Shown here: one piece after another, positions 1 through 6,133 of the stretch
How the letters are laid out: each line of letters begins with the position of its first letter
Position numbering within the stretch: the stretch's first letter is position 1
DNA from: Sva-07 sp038321235
GTDB taxonomy: Bacteria; Actinomycetota; Acidimicrobiia; Acidimicrobiales; Ilumatobacteraceae
Length of the DNA: 10,447 nt
Direction: 5' to 3'
Assembly: GCA_038321235.1 (NCBI GenBank)
Contig: JBBQEU010000110.1
Span: 1-10,447, forward strand
Notes under the pieces: generated by a model
Seen by the model: only the letters and a program-made list of their open reading frames with translations
Databases searched by the model: none
What the model was told of the DNA's origin: nothing
Program-made: the position numbers and the translations under genes

Positions 1-100
1 CGGCCTGATCGCTCTCTTCCACCATCATCAACCGGCGGTGGCCCTCGGCCGTCTCGGTGTCGATGTTGCGGTTCACTTCGTTGTCTCGGCGGTTTGCCAT
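1..100 (-). CDS. Hypothetical protein, N-terminal 33 codons only (runs off the left edge)
   Basis: An ATG at 100..98 on the minus strand opens a frame that stays open to the window edge. It begins MANRRDNEVNRNIDTETAEG and continues with a hydrophilic, highly charged stretch ending ...MMVEESDQA. An excellent Shine-Dalgarno sequence (AAGGGAG, 106-112) lies 5 nt before the ATG, which is the main reason to believe this short piece. The visible part has no signal peptide or membrane segment. I do not recognise the family. It lies downstream of the Crp/Fnr gene on the same strand but is separated from it by 98 nt and a stem-loop, so it is probably a separate transcription unit. Confidence 0.6.
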   Translation of the reverse strand, partial: MANRRDNEVNRNIDTETAEGHRRLMMVEESDQA

Positions 101-105
101 GATCA

Positions 106-112
106 CTCCCTT
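106..112 (-). promoter_or_regulatory. Ribosome binding site of the left-edge gene
   Basis: AAGGGAG on the minus strand with a 5-nt spacer to the ATG at 100..98. It fixes the start of the partial gene, which is too short to call on coding content alone. Confidence 0.6.
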
Positions 113-164
113 GGTCGTGGGCAGGTGCGCCTGGTGTTGTATCGAATCATGCACCAATCTGCAG

Positions 165-195
165 CTCCGAAATGTCAGCCGCCTGACAATCGGAG
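165..195 (-). terminator. Stem-loop after the Crp/Fnr gene, probable end of the malic enzyme-MFS-Crp unit
   Basis: Two stacked stems are visible: CTCCGA (165-170) pairs with TCGGAG (190-195), and TGTCAG (173-178) pairs with CTGACA (183-188). The loop is 4 nt and a small 2x1 internal loop separates the stems. The structure begins 3 nt after the stop codon of the Crp/Fnr gene. No convincing T-run follows on the minus strand, so it is not a textbook intrinsic terminator. It could instead stabilise the 3' end of the transcript or act as an operator for the gene at the left edge. Confidence 0.5.
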
Positions 196-198
196 AAT

Positions 199-900
199 TC
201 ATTCGAATCGGCCACCTGCGGACATCGCCCGCAGGCGCAAGGCGTGCTCGTCGAGGATGTGGACGGTGCGCCCTGCGATGGTGACGAGGCCTGCACGCTC
301 GAGCGATCGGCCGACCTGATTCACGGTCTGGCGCGCCCCTCCGATGAGCTGGCCGAGCTCGGCCTGGGTGAGCGGCATCTTGAAGGTGGTCCGACCCTGC
401 CGCTCGGATTCCTGCAACAGATATTTCGCCAACCGCCCGCCGAGGTCGAGGTAGGCCAAGTCGGCCAGACCGTCGGTGACCGTGCGGAGCCGTTGGGCGA
501 GCAGCACGACCATTCGGCGAGCGATCGCCGGATCCGACTCCCATGCGGAACGAAACGATCGAGCCGGCACCTCGACGATCTGCGCGCGTCCGACCGCTGC
601 CACTGATGCCGACCGCGGGAGGTCATCGAGCACACCCAGCTCACCGACGATCTCACCGTCGTGCATGAGGGCAAGCGTCGGCTCGGCTCCCTCAGCCGAC
701 GACGTGAACACCTTCAGCGTGCCGATGTCGATGACGTGGATCGCCGCTGCGCGTTCGCCGACGGTGAACAGCAACTCGTTGCGCTGCAACGTCCGACGAT
801 GCGCCACCCGTGCGAGTTCGGCGATCGTCGTCGGTGCAGCTGCCGCGAACAGTGACGTCGACGCGAGCACATCCTCGATGCTGCGATCCGGTGCCGCCAC
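199..900 (-). CDS. Crp/Fnr-family transcriptional regulator (cyclic-nucleotide-binding domain plus winged helix)
   Basis: The 233-residue product has the usual Crp-family length. Residues about 15-135 form the cNMP-binding beta-roll. The phosphate-binding cassette around 85-98 reads VGELGVLDDLPRSAS and keeps the Gly-Glu and Arg-Ser that contact the cyclic-nucleotide phosphate in CRP, so ligand binding is plausible. A dimerisation helix follows at about 120-150. The helix-turn-helix at about 177-201 (LTQAELGQLIGGARQTVNQV) matches the HTH_Crp pattern. There is no N-terminal Cys cluster, so it is not an Fnr-type Fe-S sensor. The GTG at 900 is chosen because earlier in-frame ATGs lie inside the MFS gene and give non-Crp sequence; a GTG at 870 is a shorter alternative. 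It starts 25 nt after the transporter stop codon, so it is likely co-transcribed and may control the unit. The target is unknown. Confidence 0.88.
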   Translation of the reverse strand: MAAPDRSIEDVLASTSLFAAAAPTTIAELARVAHRRTLQRNELLFTVGERAAAIHVIDIGTLKVFTSSAEGAEPTLALMHDGEIVGELGVLDDLPRSASVAAVGRAQIVEVPARSFRSAWESDPAIARRMVVLLAQRLRTVTDGLADLAYLDLGGRLAKYLLQESERQGRTTFKMPLTQAELGQLIGGARQTVNQVGRSLERAGLVTIAGRTVHILDEHALRLRAMSAGGRFE

Positions 901-925
901 GTTGGGGAATCTACTCGCTCCCGAA

Positions 926-2203
926 TCAGGCGCTCCCGACGATCTCCGAAGGGACAGCGATCTCCTCGAGCGGAATGCCCTGTTCGATCTCGTCCTGCAC
1001 GGTGCGCTCGATGAGCGCGTAGCCGACCACGGTGACGAACGTGACGGCGCCCATCGCAACGATCGCGCTGCGCAGACCGATGGCTTCGGCGAGGAGACCG
1101 AGCGGCGCCGCGGCGATTCCGAACCCGGCGAAGCTCAACATCATCAGCGACTGCACGCGCCCCTGATGGGTGTCGCCCGTCATGTTCAAGGCAATCGCGT
1201 TCGACAGCGACTGGTAACCGGTGGTGCCGGCACCGATGAACACGACCACGAACACGCCGACGCCGAACAGCGGCGAGAGCCCGAGCGCGATCACGCTGGC
1301 ACCGAAGAGGAGACCGGAGCCGACCATCAGCTTCCACACCCCGGCGCCGTCTGCTCGACCGGCCAGCGGCACTGCGACGGCGACCGCACCGATCGAGCTC
1401 GCCGACATGATGATGCCGACCCAGCCGTCGCCGAGGCCGAACTCGCCCTTGACGAGCGCCGGGATGAAGACCACGTAGTTGAAGCCGAACATGATGATCA
1501 CGAACGAGCTCAACACGAGTCGCCGCAGATGCGGCCGGGCGGCCACATAGCGAACGCCGTCGACGATCTCGGCGAACGGGTTCGCCGTCGAGGTGGCCCG
1601 CGGCGCCGACCCGGGTGGGCACCGCAGCAGCAGCACGAACGACAGCAGCGAGAACGCCGCCGACACCGCGAAGGCCCCACCGATGCCGATGAACACGATG
1701 CCGGCGAGCGCACCGGCGAACGCTGGTGCGATGACACGGGTGCCATTCATGCTCAACATCGACAAGGTGATGGCGTTTCCGAGCTGTTCACGCCCAACGA
1801 TCTCGGACGTGAACGCCACCCGGGTCGGCCCGAGGAAACCGAAGGCAACACCTTGCACGACTGCAGCGACGAGCAACATCCAGAACTGCACGCTGTCGGT
1901 GAGCACCACGATCGCCATACCGGCGGCGGCGACCAGGATTGCACCCTGGCTCACGATCAAGACCCGCCGCTTGGGAAGCCGGTCGGCGGCAACTCCACCC
2001 AACGGGGTGGCGATCAGGAGCGCGATCCCGAAACAGAGGTAGACGAGCCCGAGCGCTCCCTCTCGTTCGGTGAGATCCCATGCGAGCACTCCGCGCAGCA
2101 GGAACTGCATCTGTACCGACATGAACGAGAACGTGCCGGCCCACCACAACTTGCGATAGTCGAGGTTCTGGAGCGACGCGAAGGAACGCTCGAACCGCGA
2201 CAT
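926..2203 (-). CDS. MFS transporter, MFS_3 / enterobactin-exporter-like efflux permease
   Basis: The 425-residue product is an integral membrane protein of usual MFS size with about 12 predicted hydrophobic segments. The N-terminus (FASLQNLDYRKLWWAG) is the hallmark opening of the MFS_3 group that includes the EntS exporter. Motif A between TM2 and TM3 is clear at residues 69-80 (GGVAADRLPKRR). A central hydrophilic loop lies at about 196-225 and a short acidic cytoplasmic tail ends the protein. The family exports small molecules, such as siderophores or drugs, by proton antiport; the substrate cannot be read from sequence. The ATG at 2203 is chosen because residues before it are not MFS-like and would overlap the malic enzyme gene; GCAGGG lies 7 nt upstream. 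The gene lies between the malic enzyme and the Crp/Fnr gene on the same strand, with gaps of 67 and 25 nt. Confidence 0.9.
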   Translation of the reverse strand: MSRFERSFASLQNLDYRKLWWAGTFSFMSVQMQFLLRGVLAWDLTEREGALGLVYLCFGIALLIATPLGGVAADRLPKRRVLIVSQGAILVAAAGMAIVVLTDSVQFWMLLVAAVVQGVAFGFLGPTRVAFTSEIVGREQLGNAITLSMLSMNGTRVIAPAFAGALAGIVFIGIGGAFAVSAAFSLLSFVLLLRCPPGSAPRATSTANPFAEIVDGVRYVAARPHLRRLVLSSFVIIMFGFNYVVFIPALVKGEFGLGDGWVGIIMSASSIGAVAVAVPLAGRADGAGVWKLMVGSGLLFGASVIALGLSPLFGVGVFVVVFIGAGTTGYQSLSNAIALNMTGDTHQGRVQSLMMLSFAGFGIAAAPLGLLAEAIGLRSAIVAMGAVTFVTVVGYALIERTVQDEIEQGIPLEEIAVPSEIVGSA

Positions 2204-2270
2204 CTCCCTACCCTGCCCGATCTCGCGCCGATTGATGCGATCGGCCACGATCGGCCGAGGGTCGACATGC

Positions 2271-3536
<1,266 letters not shown>

Positions 3537-3542
3537 GGTCTG

Positions 3543-3547
3543 TCCTT
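3543..3547 (-). promoter_or_regulatory. Ribosome binding site of the malic enzyme
   Basis: AAGGA on the minus strand with a 6-nt spacer to the ATG at 3536. It supports the long N-terminus over the internal in-frame ATG at residue 29. Confidence 0.65.
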
Positions 3548-3612
3548 GTGGGGATACGGGGGTGTCCCGAAGACCTGCAGCGAAGCCCGCCGCCGGTTTC
3601 CGGCTGGTCGGG

Positions 3613-3649
3613 CGAGTTCCACGAATGCTCAGCGCTGGCGCTGAACTCG
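3613..3649. repeat. Nested inverted repeat upstream of the malic enzyme
   Basis: An outer arm CGAGTTC (3613-3619) is matched by GAACTCG (3643-3649). Inside it, CAGCGC (3630-3635) and GCGCTG (3638-3643) form a tight hairpin with a 2-nt centre; the two stems share base 3643, so they are alternative rather than simultaneous in full. It covers the stop codon of the possible small ORF at 3629-3760. There is no T-run. It could be a terminator-like element or an operator in the malic enzyme leader. Confidence 0.5.
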
Positions 3650-3760
3650 TGACCCCCGCCTGACCCGTACCGGAATGAGTACGGGTGCAGGGCCGCGTGC
3701 TGCCACTGCTGCGCCTGCTGCCGCTACAGCGGCGACAATGGCAACGATGGCGATGAGCAC
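3629..3760 (-). CDS. Possible 43-residue single-pass membrane peptide
   Basis: The frame from the GTG at 3760 to the TGA at 3629-3631 encodes a strongly hydrophobic Ala/Val/Ile-rich N-terminal helix (about residues 1-21) followed by a basic Arg-rich tail, the layout of a small single-pass membrane protein. A TAGGAT -10-like box (3768-3773) ends exactly 7 nt before the GTG, as in leaderless actinobacterial transcripts. An ATG three codons upstream overlaps that box. Against it: composition alone gives such frames easily in GC-rich DNA, there is no Shine-Dalgarno sequence, and I recognise no family. Confidence 0.3.
   Translation of the reverse strand: MLIAIVAIVAAVAAAGAAVAARGPAPVLIPVRVRRGSRVQRQR
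3663..3686. repeat. Perfect 8-bp inverted repeat in the DUF3039/malic enzyme intergenic region
   Basis: ACCCGTAC (3663-3670) and GTACGGGT (3679-3686) are exact reverse complements separated by 8 nt. The centre lies about 140 nt upstream of the malic enzyme start and about 120 nt upstream of the DUF3039 start. The size and spacing suit a dimeric regulator binding site, or a hairpin in RNA. No T-run follows on either strand, so a terminator is less likely. Confidence 0.5.
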
Positions 3761-3767
3761 GTGGAGC

Positions 3768-3773
3768 ATCCTA
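3768..3773 (-). promoter_or_regulatory. TANNNT -10-like box (TAGGAT) facing the malic enzyme side
   Basis: TAGGAT on the minus strand, followed by 7 nt and then GTG at 3760. No good -35 hexamer is visible at the right distance. It may drive the small candidate ORF as a leaderless message, or the malic enzyme unit with a leader of about 225 nt. Confidence 0.3.
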
Positions 3774-3795
3774 CCGGATCTGTTTGACTGACACC

Positions 3796-4086
3796 ATGAC
3801 CGACCTCGAAACGATGCCCGTCGAGCGCATCGACCTCGACACCGACGAGACCACCGAAACCGGCGAGCCGACCGCTGCACACATCGTGAAGACCAAGAAG
3901 GGCGAGAACGCGGCCGCTGTCGTGTTGGAAGCCCGGGTCATGGGCACGCCGATCGAGGCGCTGTGCGGGTTCGTGTGGGTTCCGTCGCGCGACCCGAAGC
4001 AGTTGCCGGTGTGCGAGAAGTGCAAGAGCGTCTACGCGATGTTCAAGGCCTTCAATGACGGCCTGCGCGACACGCCCGAAGACTGA
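3796..4086 (+). CDS. DUF3039 family protein with a C-x15-C-x2-C putative metal-binding motif
   Basis: The 96-residue product matches the DUF3039 pattern from Actinobacteria: an acidic, variable N-terminus (about 1-28), then a conserved core with H29, V-K-x-K, V-M-G-T, ALCG (C57), W-P, LPVC (C73), C76, K and Y80. Three cysteines plus a histidine suggest a small zinc-binding fold, though no function is established for the family. The ATG at 3796 is preferred; a TTG at 3784 in the same frame would add four residues, and neither has a clear Shine-Dalgarno sequence. The stop codon lies 10 nt before the Nudix gene, which suggests co-transcription. Confidence 0.85.
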   Translation: MTDLETMPVERIDLDTDETTETGEPTAAHIVKTKKGENAAAVVLEARVMGTPIEALCGFVWVPSRDPKQLPVCEKCKSVYAMFKAFNDGLRDTPED

Positions 4087-4096
4087 CAGCTGTTCG

Positions 4097-4600
4097 ATGA
4101 CCGAACCTGCGCGAGCGTTGCGTATCCGCCAGGCGGTCCGTGCACTGCTGATCACGCCTGACGCTCACGTGTTGCTCGTTCGATTCGAATTCCCGACCAC
4201 GACCGTCTGGGCACTGCCCGGCGGCGGCCTCGACCCCGGCGAGACGCACCTGGACGCACTGCACCGCGAGCTCATCGAAGAGGTGGGTTTGTATGATCCC
4301 GTCGTCGGAGCCCATGTCTGGAACCGCGAGCACATCGTCGCGTTCGAAGACGGTCTGTGGGACGGTCAACAGGACCGCTTCTACCTCGTCGAGACGACCG
4401 AGCAGTTCGAACCCACGCCAGCACTGAGCTGGGAGCAGCTCCGCAGCGAACGCCTGCACGAACTGCGGTGGTGGCACGTCGACGACATCGAATGGGCGGC
4501 CTCGGCCGACGTCGTCTTCGCCCCGACAGCGCTCGGCCGTCACCTCCGCATGCTGATCAGTGATGGGCCACCAACCGCCCCCATCGACACCGGCGTGTGA
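4097..4600 (+). CDS. Nudix hydrolase
   Basis: The 167-residue product carries a complete Nudix box (GX5EX7REUXEEXGU) from G43 to L65, including E49, R57-E58 and E61-E62, the residues that bind the catalytic divalent metal. The family hydrolyses nucleoside diphosphates linked to another moiety, such as oxidised nucleotides, NDP-sugars or NADH. The substrate is not evident, and the PGGGLDPGE entry to the box is common to many subgroups. A Trp-rich segment (LRWWHVDDIEWA, about 130-141) follows the core. The ATG at 4097 gives the natural Nudix N-terminus; an in-frame upstream start at 4055 would overlap DUF3039. It follows DUF3039 by 10 nt with no good Shine-Dalgarno sequence, so it may be translationally coupled. 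It is tail to tail with the stress protein gene. Confidence 0.9.
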   Translation: MTEPARALRIRQAVRALLITPDAHVLLVRFEFPTTTVWALPGGGLDPGETHLDALHRELIEEVGLYDPVVGAHVWNREHIVAFEDGLWDGQQDRFYLVETTEQFEPTPALSWEQLRSERLHELRWWHVDDIEWAASADVVFAPTALGRHLRMLISDGPPTAPIDTGV

Positions 4601-4603
4601 GAC

Positions 4604-5047
4604 TCACGACGGGGAGATCTCGGCGTCGGACCCCACCCGGGTCTGGGCGATGAGGACGTCGCACGGAGCCCGCTTGGTGACGTCACCGGCCACCGAGCCG
4701 AGTACTCGGCTCAGCCCCTGGACCCGGCGATTGCCGACCACGATCGTTCGTGCCTGGAGGCGCTCGGCTTCCTCGCACAGCATCGCAGCCGGGTCACCGA
4801 GGGCGATGGTGCGGGTGACCGACGGAGCCCTCAGATCCCGCATGGCAGAGTCGAGGAACTGTTCGGCCTCGGTGAGCCAGTCGGTGTGAAAATGTTCGGA
4901 GCCCACGGTGAAGTTGGCAGACGGGCCGCGCTCGATGCACATGACGAGATGGAGGTTGGCGCCGTAGGCCGTTGCAAGTTCGGCGGCCGCCTCGGCCGCG
5001 CGGCGGGCGGTGTCGGATCGGTCGATACCGACGACGATGTCGTTCAT
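4604..5047 (-). CDS. Universal stress protein (UspA family), single domain
   Basis: The 147-residue product is one Usp domain. It begins MNDIVVGIDRSDTARRA, the typical first strand with the VGxDxS signature, followed by the alternating alpha/beta fold and a closing APCDVLIA strand at 127-134. The nucleotide loop at 105-118 (GNRRVQGLSRVLGS) keeps the first Gly and final Gly-Ser of G-2X-G-9X-G(S/T), but has Arg at the second Gly and one residue fewer. From memory this resembles an actinobacterial Usp subgroup, so ATP binding is uncertain. The ATG at 5047 is chosen for its strong AGAGGA site; an in-frame GTG at 5101 gives an extension foreign to the family. The upstream region holds a cluster of GTCAC half-sites. 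Confidence 0.92.
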   Translation of the reverse strand: MNDIVVGIDRSDTARRAAEAAAELATAYGANLHLVMCIERGPSANFTVGSEHFHTDWLTEAEQFLDSAMRDLRAPSVTRTIALGDPAAMLCEEAERLQARTIVVGNRRVQGLSRVLGSVAGDVTKRAPCDVLIAQTRVGSDAEISPS

Positions 5048-5053
5048 GATGGT

Positions 5054-5059
5054 TCCTCT
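5054..5059 (-). promoter_or_regulatory. Ribosome binding site of the universal stress protein
   Basis: AGAGGA on the minus strand, 6 nt before the ATG at 5047. It decides the start in favour of 5047 over the GTG at 5101. Confidence 0.7.
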
Positions 5060-5109
5060 CGTTCGATGACGTGGGTCCGGGTGGACGATCTCAGTGTGCA
5101 CACTTGCGC

Positions 5110-5226
5110 TGTCACCGTCTCGTCACCAGCGTTCAGGGTCACGGTGACACAGCAGCAGTGACGTACTCTAGGCAGGGTCGGTGACATGAATGAACGGGGC
5201 ACGTGGAGGTCCAGCCCCAGGTGACA
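5110..5226. promoter_or_regulatory. Cluster of GTCAC/GTGAC half-sites upstream of the stress protein gene, candidate operator array
   Basis: GTCAC or its complement GTGAC occurs seven times, starting at 5111, 5122, 5138, 5144, 5158, 5181 and 5221. Four are part of the exact heptamer TGTCACC/GGTGACA (5110-5116, 5143-5149, 5180-5186, 5220-5226). The pair at 5138-5148 forms the palindrome GTCAC-G-GTGAC. Fewer than one copy of a given 5-mer is expected here by chance. The sites lie 64-178 nt upstream of the stress gene start and flank a possible -10 box at 5165-5170. The binding protein is unknown. Confidence 0.5.
5165..5170 (-). promoter_or_regulatory. Possible -10 box (TAGAGT) of the stress protein gene
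   Basis: TAGAGT fits the actinobacterial TANNNT pattern on the minus strand, with no clear -35 element. It would give a leader of about 110 nt. Half-sites on both sides of it would suit regulation by activation or repression. Confidence 0.3.
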
Positions 5227-5239
5227 CACCCGGACGTGG

Positions 5240-6070
5240 TCAGGGGCGGTTGTGGTGGCTGGTGCGGATCAGACAGGTCTGCTGTGCGGTGCCGAGGAGA
5301 CGGCCATCCTGACTCCACAGGGCGAGTGAGCCGTGGCCGACGCCGCGGTGGAATCCCTCGGGGTGGATGTCGAGCAACACCCACTCCGACCGTTCGGGAT
5401 CGACGATGCGCACCGTGTTGTCGAGGCTCGTGCCGCCCGGCATCGCACCGAGTGCGGCGCACACCGCAAGGGGAACGATGTCGGCCACGAACGCCTGCGT
5501 GGCAGCGCTGCCGATCGCGTGATCGGGGATGCGACACCAGAGTCCGAGCGGGCCGGTCTGCGGGTTGTCGATCGCGTCCACGGCCAACGTGCCGGCTGCA
5601 AGTCGACGTTCCAGGTGGTCGAAGAAGCTTCCAGCCACGACCGCAGCAAACGGTTCCGACATCGATGGGCACTCGTCGGGCGGGGGCACGTCGGGCATCC
5701 GGAGAAAGCTCGCACCGTCGCCGCTCGGCCGTTCGGTGTGTGCGGCCAGCGAGGTGAACACTGGTCGGGTCTCCCCGTCGGCGTTGGTGACCGAGCCGAA
5801 CACCTGCGACTGGGTGGTCGCCTTGCCGTGCGCCGGCAGGTCGACTCGGAGGTCGATGACATCGCCGGGCACCGGCGTACCGATGAACTGGGTGGTGATC
5901 CACTGCAGTGGGCGACCCGACGCTCGCTCGGCAGCTTCGATCGACGCCGCGATGCCACTGCCTCCGTAGAGGAACCCGAACGGAGTGCAGAGCTCCTTGC
6001 GGGCCGTCAGGCGAAAGTGCAGCGGATCGTTGGTCGGCTGGAGATCGAGGAGATCGAACGTGGGGAGCAC
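5240..6070 (-). CDS. TesB-like acyl-CoA thioesterase (double hotdog domain protein)
   Basis: The 276-residue product resembles the acyl-CoA thioesterase II / 4HBT_3 group, which hydrolyses acyl-CoA to free acid and CoA in the cytoplasm. The first hotdog half has the central helix segment YGGSGIAASIEAAERAS (about 35-51) and the strand WITTQFIGTPVPGDVIDLRV (about 57-76). The C-terminal half carries SLDN, then a strand with LLDIHPEG, WSQDGRLLGTAQQTCLIR at the very end, in the same order as the TesB catalytic Asp and Gln regions. The start is uncertain: GTG at 6070 gives a family-like MLPTFDLLDLQP; TTG at 6106 adds 12 residues; an ATG at 6184 would overlap the divergent enolase-superfamily gene and is unlikely. 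Substrate chain length is not predictable. It is 192 nt upstream of the stress gene on the same strand and divergent from the next gene. Confidence 0.85.
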   Translation of the reverse strand: MLPTFDLLDLQPTNDPLHFRLTARKELCTPFGFLYGGSGIAASIEAAERASGRPLQWITTQFIGTPVPGDVIDLRVDLPAHGKATTQSQVFGSVTNADGETRPVFTSLAAHTERPSGDGASFLRMPDVPPPDECPSMSEPFAAVVAGSFFDHLERRLAAGTLAVDAIDNPQTGPLGLWCRIPDHAIGSAATQAFVADIVPLAVCAALGAMPGGTSLDNTVRIVDPERSEWVLLDIHPEGFHRGVGHGSLALWSQDGRLLGTAQQTCLIRTSHHNRP

Positions 6071-6120
6071 ACCGAGACGATCCCAGAGCCGCAGCTGGTC
6101 AGGCAAACCGGACTGTCGCG

Positions 6121-6126
6121 TAGGGT
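6121..6126 (+). promoter_or_regulatory. -10 box (TAGGGT) for a probable leaderless transcript of the enolase-superfamily gene
   Basis: TAGGGT fits TANNNT and ends 7 nt before the ATG at 6134, which would place the transcription start on or next to the ATG. The -35 region is weak. The AGGG within the box could alternatively serve as a modest Shine-Dalgarno sequence 9 nt from the ATG, so the two readings compete. Confidence 0.4.
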
Positions 6127-6133
6127 CGGCTGC

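Noticed and set aside
215..235. 7-bp inverted repeat CCTGCGG/CCGCAGG near the end of the Crp/Fnr gene
   Set aside because: It lies within the coding sequence and has no T-run. The structure at 165-195, after the stop codon, is a better terminator candidate.
901..1059. N-terminal extension of the Crp/Fnr gene
   Set aside because: The added residues are Ser/Arg-rich, overlap the end of the MFS gene in another frame, and would make the protein longer than its family.
2238..2256. Direct repeat CGATCGGCC twice, 1 nt apart, between MFS and malic enzyme
   Set aside because: CGATCG-type words are very common in this genome's composition, and I see no further copies or promoter context to support an operator.
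5186..5223. Short plus-strand frame (12 codons) starting at an ATG near 5186
   Set aside because: It is too short, has no ribosome binding site of note and lies in the candidate operator region.
5333..6133. Plus-strand upstream extension of the enolase-superfamily frame
   Set aside because: The sequence before the ATG at 6134 has no family similarity and lies antisense to the thioesterase; it is a shadow frame.
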